From the NCBI RefSeq assembly GCF_902499045.1, contig NZ_CABVPL010000001.1, positions 62,001 to 126,000 of the forward strand: DNA of 64,000 bases, read 5' to 3'. The translations under genes were made by a program, and so were the position numbers. The number at the start of each line of letters is the position of its first letter. Within the stretch, counting starts at the first letter, position 1. This stretch comes from Burkholderia latens (GTDB lineage: Bacteria; Pseudomonadota; Gammaproteobacteria; Burkholderiales; Burkholderiaceae). Of the stretch, positions 37,585-46,751 are shown piece by piece. The notes beneath the pieces were generated by a model. The model had not been told where the DNA came from, searched no databases, and saw nothing but the letters and a program-made list of their open reading frames with translations.

Positions 37585-38733
37585 ATGATGCGAGATGCGG
37601 CCAATTTCGAGCCGGCGGACAGCCGGGTCACCCACCCGGCGTTCTGGAACGCGCTTCCGGAGCGCTGGACGAGCGACGTCGAGGAAACGCTGGTGTGCTG
37701 CCACGTTCGGCAGGAAACCCACGACGTGAAGAGTTTCTTCTTCCGTTCGCCGCAAGGCCGTGCGTTCTCGTTCGAGCCGGGGCAGTTCATCACGCTCGAG
37801 CTCGACATCGAAGGCGAGACGATCAACCGGTGCTACACGATCTCGTCGTCGCCGGCGCGGCCGCACACGATCTCGATCACGGTGAAGCGCGTGCCGGGCG
37901 GCAAGGTGTCGAACTGGCTGCACGACAACCTGCAGCCGGGCGCGTCGATTCGCGTGCTCGGCCCGGCCGGCGAATTCACGTGCGCACGGCATCCGGCGCG
38001 CAAGTACCTGTTCCTGTCGGCCGGCTCGGGCGTCACGCCGCTGATGTCGATGAGCCGCGCGCACCACGATCTCGCCGAGGATCGCGACATCGTGTTCGTG
38101 CATAGCGCACGCACGCCGGACGACATCATCTTCGCGCGCGAGCTCGATCTGATCGCGTCGAATCACACGAACTTCCGCACGTCGTTCGTCGTCGAGCGCG
38201 TCGGCGCGCGCACGAACTGGCCGGGCGTGACGGGCTTCCTGACGCTGCCGCTGCTGAAGCTGATCGCACCGGACTTCATGGAGCGCGAGATCTTCACGTG
38301 CGGCCCCGCGCCGTACATGAAGGCCGTGCGCGACCTGCTCGACGAAGCCGGGTTCGACCGCAAGCAGTATCACGAGGAGAGCTTCTCGTTCGAAACGCTC
38401 GCGCAGACGGCGAGCGACGACGTGCTCGCCGAACTCGTGCCTGCGGCCGACGGCGGCGACGTCGCGACGAAGCAGTACACGGTCAGCTTCGCGAAGAGCA
38501 ACCGCGAAATTTCGTGCGCCTCCGGGCAGCACGTGCTCGACGCGGCGCGCCAGTCGGGCGTGCGGCTGCCCGCATCGTGCACGCAGGGCATGTGCGGCAC
38601 CTGCAAGGTGAAGCTCGTGTCGGGGCAGGTCGAGATGAAGCACAACGGCGGCATCCGCCAGCGCGAGATCGACCAGGGGATGGTGCTGCTGTGCTGCAGC
38701 AAGCCGCTGTCGGATCTCGTGATCGACAAGTAG
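37585..38733 (+). CDS. gbcB: glycine betaine monooxygenase reductase subunit GbcB
   Basis: 382 residues. Ferredoxin-NADP reductase-like FAD domain ('FEPGQFITLELDIEGETINRCYTISSSP'), NAD domain ('YLFLSAGSGVTPLMSMSR', 'IFTCGPAPYMKAV') and a C-terminal plant-type 2Fe-2S domain ('LPASCTQGMCGTCKVKLVSG...LLCCSKP'). It delivers electrons from NAD(P)H to the GbcA Rieske centre. Same-strand partner immediately after gbcA with AGCGGAG upstream of the ATG. Confidence 0.95.
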   Translation: MMRDAANFEPADSRVTHPAFWNALPERWTSDVEETLVCCHVRQETHDVKSFFFRSPQGRAFSFEPGQFITLELDIEGETINRCYTISSSPARPHTISITVKRVPGGKVSNWLHDNLQPGASIRVLGPAGEFTCARHPARKYLFLSAGSGVTPLMSMSRAHHDLAEDRDIVFVHSARTPDDIIFARELDLIASNHTNFRTSFVVERVGARTNWPGVTGFLTLPLLKLIAPDFMEREIFTCGPAPYMKAVRDLLDEAGFDRKQYHEESFSFETLAQTASDDVLAELVPAADGGDVATKQYTVSFAKSNREISCASGQHVLDAARQSGVRLPASCTQGMCGTCKVKLVSGQVEMKHNGGIRQREIDQGMVLLCCSKPLSDLVIDK

Positions 38734-38866
38734 TCCACTACGCCACCGGCTGTCCGGACGCGTCGCGTTCGGACAAGCATCTGTCGGAAAAGAACGATAC
38801 CGTGGATTTGTGGTTGAAGAACCTAGAGAGGCAACGCGCGGTAAGCGCATATCAAGGAGATCGACC

Positions 38867-39730
38867 ATGAAGCTGTTCGGAAAACTGTTGTGGGGTGGTG
38901 CGCTGTCGGCGATGGTGGCACTGAGTGCGTCGGCGCTTGCCGATACGAAGCCGACGCTGAAGATCGGCTACGTCGAAGGCTGGGACGACAGCGTCGCGAC
39001 GTCGAACGTCGCTGCCCGCGTGATCGAGAAGAAGCTCGGATACCAGGTCCAGCTCGTGCCGGTGGCGGCCGGGATCATGTGGCAGGGCGTGGCGCGCGGC
39101 GATCTCGACGCGACGCTGTCGGCGTGGTTGCCCGTCACGCACGGCTCCTACTGGAGCGAATACAAGAGCAAGGTCGTCGACGTCGGCGCGAACTTTCCCG
39201 ACGCGAAGATCGGCCTGATCGTCCCCGATTACGTGAAGGCAAAGAGCATCGAGGATCTGAACGCCGAGAAGAGCAGCTTCGGCGGCCGCATCGTCGGCAT
39301 CGACGCCGGTGCGGGCGTGATGCGCAAGACCGACGAAGCGATCAAGAACTACGGGCTCAGCTACACGCTGATGCCGAGTTCGGGCAGCGCGATGACGGCC
39401 GAGCTGTCGCGCTCGGTCGGCGCGAACAAGCCGGTGATCGTGACCGGCTGGGCGCCGCACTGGATGTTCGCGAAGTGGAAGCTGCGCTTCCTCGAGGATC
39501 CGAAGAAGGTGTTCGGCGGCGCGGAGCACGTCGACAGCGTCGTGAATCCGCAGCTCGAAACGAAGGCGAAGCCGGTCGTCACGTTCCTGAAGAAATTCCA
39601 GTGGAAGCCGGGTGAAATCGACAGCGTGATGCTCGCGATCCAGAACGGCTCGAAGCCGGAAGCGGCCGCGGATGCATGGATCGCCGCGCATGCGGACCGC
39701 GTGAATTCGTGGACTGAAGGCGCGCAGTAA
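38867..39730 (+). CDS. glycine betaine-type ABC substrate-binding protein (OpuAC family)
   Basis: 287 residues from ATG 38867 with AAGGAGATCGACC, a near-ideal ribosome binding site. The Sec signal ends at ALA-DTKPTLK. The OpuAC/ProX pattern is visible ('IGYVEGWDDSVATSNVAARVIEKKLGY', 'VARGDLDATLSAWLPVTHGSYW', 'IVTGWAPHWMFAKW'), with tryptophans that build the quaternary-amine cage. No ATPase or permease gene is adjacent, so it is an orphan receptor that may serve a core transporter encoded elsewhere, as described for Pseudomonas Cbc/Bet/Cai binding proteins. Confidence 0.88.
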   Translation: MKLFGKLLWGGALSAMVALSASALADTKPTLKIGYVEGWDDSVATSNVAARVIEKKLGYQVQLVPVAAGIMWQGVARGDLDATLSAWLPVTHGSYWSEYKSKVVDVGANFPDAKIGLIVPDYVKAKSIEDLNAEKSSFGGRIVGIDAGAGVMRKTDEAIKNYGLSYTLMPSSGSAMTAELSRSVGANKPVIVTGWAPHWMFAKWKLRFLEDPKKVFGGAEHVDSVVNPQLETKAKPVVTFLKKFQWKPGEIDSVMLAIQNGSKPEAAADAWIAAHADRVNSWTEGAQ

Positions 39731-39908
39731 CACCGCGGCGATTCGTCGCGACAATCATCACAACAATATGCCGGGAATGGCACGCAGGAATCCGAAACAA
39801 TCGTGAATTCATGCGGCCATATCCCGGTTTTCTTTTACCGATTCTGCAAAAAAGCCCGTAAGTTGTTACACTACGGCCCTTGTGCGGAGTCATCTCAGGA
39901 GGACTTGG

Positions 39909-41564
39909 ATGAGTCAGGCAGGACTGCGTGCGAATCGCACCAGTGATGTTGAGGCAACCATCTCACATGATTCGACGGGCCATACGCTGCATCGTGGCCT
40001 GACCTGGAAAGACGCTTTTTGGGTGACGAGCGGCGTGCCGGCAGGCGTGCTGTTCACGATCGGCGGCGTATGCGCGACGATCGGTCAGCCCGCGTGGGCG
40101 ATCTGGATCGCCGCGATCACGATGGGGCTGATTCAAAGCGCGACTTATGCGGAAATATCGGGGCTATTTCCCCATAAATCGGGTGGCGCGTCGGTGTATG
40201 GCGCGATCGGCTGGGTCCGTTACAGCAAGCTGATTGCCCCGGTTTCCGTGTGGTGCAACTGGCTCGCGTGGTCGCCGATGCTCGCGCTCGGTTGCGGCCT
40301 CGCGGCGAGCTACGCGCTCACGAGTCTCTTTCCCGCCAACGCGGCGGTGCTGCAGTGGCAGCTCAAGGTGGCGGATCTCGGGTTCATCAAGCCTGGTCTG
40401 TCTCTGCGAATCAATGCGACGTTCATCATCGCGACGATTCTGCTTCTCATCACGTTCAAGCTTCAGCACAGCGGCGCATCGAAGGCGGCGCGCACACAGC
40501 GCATTCTCGGCATTGCGTCGCTGACTCCGCTCCTGATCGTCGGCATCGTGCCGTTCGTCACCGGCGACGTGCCGATGTCGAACCTGCTCCCGCTACTGCC
40601 GCTCGGTCACGACGCACAAGGCAACCTCACCGCCGCGACGTTCGGCTCGTGGAACGGGCAGGGCGTCACGATGGCGCTCGGCGCGATGTTCATGGCCGGC
40701 TGGGCGTCGTACGGCTTCGAGACGGCCGTCTGCTACACGCGCGAGTTCCGCGATCCGCGGCGCGACACCGCGAAGGCGATCTTCTGGTCGGGCGCGCTGT
40801 GTCTCGTCGTGATGACGCTGGTGCCGATGGCATTCCAGGGCGCGCTCGGCACGCAGGCGATGCTCGATCCGGCGATCGGCGACGGCACCGGCGTCGCGGC
40901 CGCGATGGCGAAGATCGTCGGCGGCGGCGCGTGGGTCGCGAATGCGGTCGTCGTGATGCTGATGCTGTCGATCCTGCTGATCGTGATGACGTCGATGATG
41001 GGCTCGTCGCGCACGCTGTATCAGGCATCGGTCGACGGCTGGCTGCCGAAGTACCTGTCGCACGTGAACGAGCACGGCTCGCCGACGCGGGCGATGTGGA
41101 CCGATCTCGGCTTCAACCTCGTGTTGCTGATGATGTCGGACTACATGACGGTGCTGTCGATCTCGAACGTCTGCTACATGTTGTTCGTATTCCTGAACCT
41201 GCAGTCCGGCTGGATCCACCGGATGGACCGCGGCAACTGGGATCGGCCGTTCCGCTGCCCGACGTGGCTGCTCGTCGCCGGTTCGATCTGCGGCTACGCG
41301 AACCTCGTCTATGTCGGCGCGGGCGCGAACCTGCAGGGCGAAGGCACGCTGCGCAACGGGCTGATCGCGATGCTGCTGATCGTGCCGGTGTTCCTGTATC
41401 GCCACTACTGGCAGGATCGCGGCCGGTTCCCCGCGCAGATGCAGCGCGACATGGAACTCGAAGTGCCGAAGCGCGCGATGTGGCTGAGCCTGATGCCGTA
41501 CGCGGCGCTGGTCGGCGCGGCGCTCACGATCTGGCTGTCGTACTACTTCGCGTGGGTGAAATAG
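39909..41564 (+). CDS. APC-superfamily permease
   Basis: 551 residues with about 12 hydrophobic segments, start ATG 39909 after AGGAGGACTTGG. 'GLTWKDAFWVTSGVPAGVLFTIGGV', 'TYAEISGLFPHKSGGASVYGAIGW' and 'MGSSRTLYQASVDGWLPKYLSHVNEHGSPTRAM' are amino acid-polyamine-organocation transporter features. Substrate cannot be read from the sequence; its place between a betaine receptor and purU suggests uptake of a betaine-related compound, sarcosine or an amine. It shares a terminator with the convergent purU gene. Confidence 0.85.
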   Translation: MSQAGLRANRTSDVEATISHDSTGHTLHRGLTWKDAFWVTSGVPAGVLFTIGGVCATIGQPAWAIWIAAITMGLIQSATYAEISGLFPHKSGGASVYGAIGWVRYSKLIAPVSVWCNWLAWSPMLALGCGLAASYALTSLFPANAAVLQWQLKVADLGFIKPGLSLRINATFIIATILLLITFKLQHSGASKAARTQRILGIASLTPLLIVGIVPFVTGDVPMSNLLPLLPLGHDAQGNLTAATFGSWNGQGVTMALGAMFMAGWASYGFETAVCYTREFRDPRRDTAKAIFWSGALCLVVMTLVPMAFQGALGTQAMLDPAIGDGTGVAAAMAKIVGGGAWVANAVVVMLMLSILLIVMTSMMGSSRTLYQASVDGWLPKYLSHVNEHGSPTRAMWTDLGFNLVLLMMSDYMTVLSISNVCYMLFVFLNLQSGWIHRMDRGNWDRPFRCPTWLLVAGSICGYANLVYVGAGANLQGEGTLRNGLIAMLLIVPVFLYRHYWQDRGRFPAQMQRDMELEVPKRAMWLSLMPYAALVGAALTIWLSYYFAWVK

Positions 41565-41643
41565 ACGCAAGCGGGCGGCGCTTCGCGCGGCGAAGCCGGC
41601 ACCGCACCGGCGGCCGTCGCGCGAAGCGACGAACGACTGCACG

Positions 41644-41681
41644 AAAAAAACCGACCGGCTGGTTGCCGGTCGGTTTTTTTG
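41644..41681. terminator. terminator between convergent permease and purU
   Basis: A-run, stem ACCGACCGGC / GCCGGTCGGT with TGGTT loop, T-run. The symmetric A and T tracts make it work in both directions, for the APC permease and for purU. Confidence 0.92.
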
Positions 41682-41706
41682 TTGGCGGCTCGCCGAATGC
41701 GGGCGC

Positions 41707-42591
41707 TTACGGAAACACCACCGTCCGGTCGCCGTTCAGGAACACGCGGCGCTCGATGAATGCCTTCACCGCGCGCGCGAGCGTGATGCATTCGACGTCG
41801 CGTCCGACCGCAAGCAGTTGCTCCGGCCGCAGCGCATGATCGACGCGTTCGACCACCTGTTCGATGATCGGGCCTTCGTCGAGATCGTCGGTCACGAAGT
41901 GCGCGGTCGCACCGATCAGCTTCACGCCGCGCGCGTGCGCCTGGTGATACGGCTTCGCGCCCTTGAAGCCGGGCAGGAACGAGTGGTGGATGTTGATCGC
42001 GCGGTTCGCGAGCTTCGCGCTGGTTTCCTGCGACAGCACCTGCATGTAGCGCGCGAGGATCACGAGTTCGGCGCCGCTCGACTCGAAGAAGTCGAGCCAT
42101 TGCGCTTCCTGCTGTGCCTTCGTGTCGGCCGTGATCGGAAAGTGGCGGAACGGCAGCCCGTGCTGCGCGGCGAGCGGTTCGAAGTCCGGATGGTTCGACA
42201 CGATGCCGACGATGTCCATCTTCAGCTCGCCCATCCGCCAGCGGAACAGCAGGTCCGCGAGGCAATGCTCGAGCTTCGACACCATGATCAGCACCTTCGG
42301 ACGCGCATTCACGTCATGGATCGCCCATTGCGTGTCGCCTGGGCCGCCCGCGAGCGCGGCCGCGATCGGCCCGAACTCCTGGCGCAGCGCGTCGATCTGA
42401 AGCGTTTCATCCGTCGGATGAAACACGCAGCGTACGAAGAAGTGGTTGCTGAGATCGTCGTCGAACACGTTCAGCGCATCGACGTAGCAGCGATGGCGCT
42501 CGAGAAAGCCGACGACGGCGGCGACCTGGCCGGCCGCGCTCGGGCACGACAGCGTCAGGACGAATTGATCGGGGCGTGAGTCGGCGGTCAT
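41707..42591 (-). CDS. purU: formyltetrahydrofolate deformylase PurU
   Basis: 294 residues. N-terminal ACT domain (FVLTLSCPSAAGQVAAVVGFLERHRC, ~10-85) and a formyltransferase-like domain with 'NIHHSFLPGFKGAKPYHQA' and 'GATAHFVTDDLDEGPII', containing the catalytic Asn, His and Asp. It hydrolyses 10-formyl-THF to formate and THF. In betaine/sarcosine catabolic loci it helps balance the folate C1 pool, matching glyA and fdhA here. Single gene. Confidence 0.94.
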   Translation of the reverse strand: MTADSRPDQFVLTLSCPSAAGQVAAVVGFLERHRCYVDALNVFDDDLSNHFFVRCVFHPTDETLQIDALRQEFGPIAAALAGGPGDTQWAIHDVNARPKVLIMVSKLEHCLADLLFRWRMGELKMDIVGIVSNHPDFEPLAAQHGLPFRHFPITADTKAQQEAQWLDFFESSGAELVILARYMQVLSQETSAKLANRAINIHHSFLPGFKGAKPYHQAHARGVKLIGATAHFVTDDLDEGPIIEQVVERVDHALRPEQLLAVGRDVECITLARAVKAFIERRVFLNGDRTVVFP

Positions 42592-42817
42592 GAAATTCCT
42601 CGGATGTCATGGAGCGCGAAAGCCGTGCGGCGGCGCACAACGGCGCCGCGCGACGCGGGCCGCGGGAGACTCAAGTAAATCAGGACGATTTGGGCTCGGA
42701 TAGAACCAACCCGCCGTGTGGCTGGTATCGGCGCGCCAGCGCCGCGCGCCGGGCCGCCGGTCCGGCCGTGCCGACGCAGGCGTTCAGCGTGGTTCGAGCG
42801 TGCAGCCGAGCGCCCCG

Positions 42818-43723
42818 TCACGCCGACGCGCACGCGTCGAGCAGCCAGCGCCGGAACACGTGCGTCGCATCCGGCTCGGGCCGCTGCGGCGGCCGCACGA
42901 GGAAGTAGCCGCGCGACGTGACGACCGGCGCGTCGACGAGCTTCACGAGCTGCCCGGACGCGACGAGCTCGTCGACGAGCGGCGACCAGCCGAGCGCGAC
43001 GCCCTCGCCGAGCAGCGCCGCATGGATCACCAGCGCATAGCTGTTGAACGTCACGCCGCGCGCGGCGGCCAGCGTGTCGAGGCCGTGCGCGTCGAACCAG
43101 GCCGCCCACGACAGCCAGCGCTCGGGCCGGGTCGGCTGCACGTGCAGCAGCGGCAGCGCGTGCAGATGGTCGGGCCGCGCGACGTGCGGATGCGCGTCGC
43201 GGAACGCCGGCGAGCACACCGGCGTAACCGACTCGGGAAAGAGGCGTGCCGCCGTGCACGACGGCCAGTGACCGTCGCCGAACAGGATCGCGATGTCCGC
43301 GTGGTCGCGCTGCGCGTCGTAATCCTGCGACGTGACGACCCGCACGTCGACGTCCGGCATCACGCGCTTCAGGCCCGCGAGGCGCGGCATCAGCCAGTAG
43401 GTCGCGAAACCGAAATCCGTGACGATCGTCAGCGCGCCGTGCTCGCGGCGCGCGCGCAGCGTCGCGGTGGCGCCGCGCAACGTATCGAGACTTACCCGCA
43501 CGGCTTCGTACAAGCATTGGCCGTCCGTCGTCAGCGTGACGCCGCGCGGGCTGCGCTCGAACAGCGGCACGCCGAGTTCCGCCTCGAGCTGGAACACCTG
43601 CTGGCTCACTGCCGGCTGCGTGGAGCCGAGCTCGCGTGCGGCGGCGGTGAAGCTCTGCAGACGCGCGGCCGATTCGAACGCGCGCAGTGCCTGCATCGAC
43701 GGTAACGGTTCGGGCTTCGACAT
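42818..43723 (-). CDS. LysR-family regulator of choline sulfate utilisation
   Basis: 301 residues. N-terminal winged helix 'SMQALRAFESAARLQSFTAAARELGSTQPAVSQQVFQLEAELGVPLFERSPRGVTLT' and a substrate-binding effector domain. GcvA-like subgroup by the start 'PLPSMQALRAFE'. Divergent from betC with 221 bp between starts, the standard arrangement for a LysR activator of the bet sulfatase/transport genes. AGAGGGA lies before the start codon. Short dyad elements (CCCT at 43728, AGGG at 43746) overlap the leader and might be part of its binding site. Confidence 0.87.
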   Translation of the reverse strand: MSKPEPLPSMQALRAFESAARLQSFTAAARELGSTQPAVSQQVFQLEAELGVPLFERSPRGVTLTTDGQCLYEAVRVSLDTLRGATATLRARREHGALTIVTDFGFATYWLMPRLAGLKRVMPDVDVRVVTSQDYDAQRDHADIAILFGDGHWPSCTAARLFPESVTPVCSPAFRDAHPHVARPDHLHALPLLHVQPTRPERWLSWAAWFDAHGLDTLAAARGVTFNSYALVIHAALLGEGVALGWSPLVDELVASGQLVKLVDAPVVTSRGYFLVRPPQRPEPDATHVFRRWLLDACASA

Positions 43724-43944
43724 AAGTCCCTCTAATGGCCTCATAAGGGCCGGACGCCTTCCCGCGCGAATTCGGGCGGGCGATAGTGCTTCGGACGGCA
43801 CGGCGTTGCGGCCGCCTTTCCGCGATTCTGCCAGTCGCGAAACGTGCGCGCCGCACTTTCTGCACGCTGCGTCCGTCATGCCGGCCGCGTCGCCGCCGAA
43901 GCGCCGCGCCGCTCCGTTCGAACACCGATTTCCCCACGACCGCG

Positions 43945-45480
43945 ATGACGAACAAGACTCCCAACATCCTGATCCTGATGGCCGACCAGCTGACGCCGTT
44001 CGCGCTGCCGGCATACGGCAACCGCGTCGCGCGCACGCCGACGCTCGACCGCCTCGCCAAGCAAGGCGTGGTGTTCGACGCCGCGTACTGCGCGAGCCCG
44101 CTGTGCGCGCCGTCGCGCTTCTCGCTGCTGACCGGCAAGCTGCCGTCGGGTATCGGCGCCTACGATAACGCCGCCGAATTGCCCGCGCAAACGCTGACTT
44201 TCGCGCACTACCTGCGTGCCGGCGGCTACCGGACGATGCTGTCCGGCAAGATGCACTTCTGCGGGCCCGATCAACTGCACGGCTTCGAGGAGCGGCTCAC
44301 GACCGACATCTATCCGGCCGACTTCGGCTGGGTGCCCGACTGGGATCGTCCGGCCGAGCGGCCGAGCTGGTATCACAACATGAGTTCGGTGCTCGAGGCC
44401 GGCCCGTGCGTACGCACGAACCAGCTCGACTTCGACGACGAGGTGACGTTCGCGGCGAAGCAGAAGCTGTACGACGTCGCGCGCGAGCGCGCGGCCGGCC
44501 ACGACGAAAGGCCGTTCTGCATGGTCGTGTCGCTCACGCATCCGCACGATCCGTATGCGATCACGCGCGAGTACTGGGATCTGTACGACGACGAAGAAAT
44601 CGACATGCCGGCCGTGCGGCTCGATGCCGCGCAAAGCGATCCGCATTCGCAGCGGCTGCGCTTCGTCTGCGAAAACGACCGCACGCCGCCGACGGACGCG
44701 CAGATCCGCGCCGCGCGCCGCGCATACTACGGCGCGACGTCGTACGTCGATGCGCAGTTCGGCAGCGTGCTGGCCGCGCTGGAGCAATGCGGGTTCGCCG
44801 ACGACACGATCGTGATCGTCACGTCCGACCACGGCGACATGCTCGGCGAGCGCGGCCTCTGGTACAAGATGACGTTCTTCGAAGGCGGCTGCCGCGTGCC
44901 GCTGATCGTGCACGCGCCCGGCCGCTTCGGCGCCGCACGCGTGCGCGGGCCCGTGTCGCACGTCGACCTGCTGCCGACGCTCGTCGACCTGGCCGGCGTG
45001 GCGCCGGCCGGCGGCTGGCCGGACCCTGTGGACGGCGCGAGTCTCGTTCCGCATCTGCAGGGCACGCCCGCGCACGACGTCGCGCTCGGCGAATATCTCG
45101 CGGAAGGCGCGATCGCACCGATCGTGATGATCCGCCGCGGCGACTGGAAGTACGTGCATTGCCCGGCCGACCCCGATCAGCTCTACAACCTCGGCGACGA
45201 TCCGCGCGAGCGCACGAACCTCGCCGGCCTGCCTGAAGCCGCCGACGTGCTGGCCGCATTCCGCGCGGAAGCCGCGCGACGCTGGAACCTGCCGGCGCTC
45301 GACGCACAGGTGCGCGCGAGCCAGCGGCGCCGCCGCTTCCATTACGCGGCGACCACGCAGGGCCGCATCCAGGCGTGGGACTGGCAGCCGTTTGCCGATG
45401 CGAGCCAGCGCTACATGCGCAATCACATCGAACTCGACACGCTCGAAGCGATGGCGCGCTTTCCGCGCGTCGGGCGCTGA
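43945..45480 (+). CDS. betC: choline-sulfatase BetC
   Basis: 511 residues, alkaline-phosphatase-fold sulfatase that hydrolyses choline-O-sulfate to choline and sulfate. The formylglycine signature is 'SPLCAPSRFSLLTGK' with Cys54, the same position as in the Sinorhizobium meliloti enzyme. Metal ligands are in 'NILILMADQLTP' and 'IVTSDHGDMLGERG'. The C-terminal extension ending 'NHIELDTLEAMARFPRVGR' is typical of choline sulfatases. ATG 43945 is chosen; upstream codons in frame are arginine-rich. choX follows after 45 bp. Confidence 0.95.
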   Translation: MTNKTPNILILMADQLTPFALPAYGNRVARTPTLDRLAKQGVVFDAAYCASPLCAPSRFSLLTGKLPSGIGAYDNAAELPAQTLTFAHYLRAGGYRTMLSGKMHFCGPDQLHGFEERLTTDIYPADFGWVPDWDRPAERPSWYHNMSSVLEAGPCVRTNQLDFDDEVTFAAKQKLYDVARERAAGHDERPFCMVVSLTHPHDPYAITREYWDLYDDEEIDMPAVRLDAAQSDPHSQRLRFVCENDRTPPTDAQIRAARRAYYGATSYVDAQFGSVLAALEQCGFADDTIVIVTSDHGDMLGERGLWYKMTFFEGGCRVPLIVHAPGRFGAARVRGPVSHVDLLPTLVDLAGVAPAGGWPDPVDGASLVPHLQGTPAHDVALGEYLAEGAIAPIVMIRRGDWKYVHCPADPDQLYNLGDDPRERTNLAGLPEAADVLAAFRAEAARRWNLPALDAQVRASQRRRRFHYAATTQGRIQAWDWQPFADASQRYMRNHIELDTLEAMARFPRVGR

Positions 45481-45525
45481 ACGATCCGCATCCCGGACAT
45501 TGACGAACGACGGAGGAAGCACACC

Positions 45526-46497
45526 ATGAAACGGCTCACCCACGCAGCAAACCGCAGGCTCGGCACGGCGCTGGCCGCGGCCGCATGCGCATTGGCGATG
45601 CAGCAGGCCGCGCACGCGGCCGATCCGCAGACGTGTCGCGACGTGAAGATGGCGGCGCCCGGCTGGACCGACATCGACGCGACGAACGCGATGGCGGGCG
45701 TCGTGCTGAAGGCGCTCGGCTATCGGCAGGACGTCGCGAACCTGTCGGTGCCGATCACGTACCAGGGCTTGAAGAAAGGGCAGGTCGACGTGTTCCTCGG
45801 CAACTGGATGCCTGCGCAGGCGCCGCTCGTGAAGCCGTTCGTCGACGAGAAGACGATCGACGTGCTGCACGCGAACCTGAGCGGCGCGAAGTTCACGCTG
45901 GCGGTGCCCGACTACGTCGCGGCGGCGGGCGTGCACACGTTCGCCGATCTCGCGCGCCATGCGGATCGCTTCGGCGACAAGATCTACGGGATCGAGCCGG
46001 GTGCGCCGGCGAACCAGAACATCAAGCGGATGCTGTCCGACCACGCGCTCGGCCCGGCGAACTGGTCGCTCGTCGAATCGAGCGAGACGGGCATGCTCAC
46101 GCAGGTCGAGCGCGCGGTGCGCGACAAGCGCTGGATCGTGTTTCTCGCGTGGGAGCCGCACCTGATGAACACCAAGTTCCACTTGACGTACCTGTCGGGC
46201 GGCGACGCGTATTTCGGCCCGAACTACGGCGGCGCGACGGTCAACACGGTCACGCGCGCGGGCTTTGCCGGCCAGTGCGCGAACCTCGCGCGCCTGTTCC
46301 GGCAGATGACGTTCTCCGTCGACGTCGAGAACAGGATGATCGCCGACATGCTCGAGAACAAGACGTCGCCCGCGGTCGCGGCGCAGCGCGTGCTGAAGGC
46401 CGACCCGGCGCTCGTCGCAGGCTGGCTCGACGGCGTGACCACGGCGTCCGGCACGCCGGCGCTGCCGGCCGTTCGTGCGGCGCTCGACGCGCGTTGA
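45526..46497 (+). CDS. choX: choline ABC transporter substrate-binding protein ChoX
   Basis: 323 residues. The Sec signal ends at AHA-ADPQTC. Pattern 'VKMAAPGWTDIDATNAMAGVVLKALGY', 'LGNWMPAQAPLV', 'YGIEPGAPANQNI', 'FLAWEPHLMN' and 'GPNYGGATVNTV' matches ChoX/OpuAC-type choline receptors. It is in an operon with betC and should deliver choline or choline sulfate to a permease/ATPase pair that is not encoded in this window. A second OpuAC-type receptor lies at 38867. Confidence 0.9.
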   Translation: MKRLTHAANRRLGTALAAAACALAMQQAAHAADPQTCRDVKMAAPGWTDIDATNAMAGVVLKALGYRQDVANLSVPITYQGLKKGQVDVFLGNWMPAQAPLVKPFVDEKTIDVLHANLSGAKFTLAVPDYVAAAGVHTFADLARHADRFGDKIYGIEPGAPANQNIKRMLSDHALGPANWSLVESSETGMLTQVERAVRDKRWIVFLAWEPHLMNTKFHLTYLSGGDAYFGPNYGGATVNTVTRAGFAGQCANLARLFRQMTFSVDVENRMIADMLENKTSPAVAAQRVLKADPALVAGWLDGVTTASGTPALPAVRAALDAR

Positions 46498-46505
46498 TGC
46501 CCGTC

Positions 46506-46545
46506 CGGGCGGCCGGTTTTTGCCGCGCCGCCCGTCTCCGTGTTT
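46506..46545 (+). terminator. possible terminator after choX
   Basis: Inverted arms CGGGCGGC (46506-46513) and GCCGCCCG (46527-46534) with a T-containing loop, followed by a weak T-stretch (TGTTTT). It lies 9 bp after the choX stop codon. Confidence 0.55.
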
Positions 46546-46751
46546 TCCCCACCAGTCGCATCAAGACCATTTGGTGTCGCCTTCAGACGGGTGACGCGAA
46601 ATATGGGTTTGTATTTTTCGCCAATGGCTGCGTTATTGCGGAAAACGAAATACCGAAGCCAGCGGACGTACCGAATTCGAATCAGCCGGCGTATTGCGGC
46701 ACGCGTCGAGCGGCGGTTCCTTCCATCGAACGGTTCAGGGGGTAGTCGACA

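Noticed and set aside
43876-46182. 768-codon antisense frame over betC and choX
   Set aside because: Shadow of two genes with unmistakable signatures.
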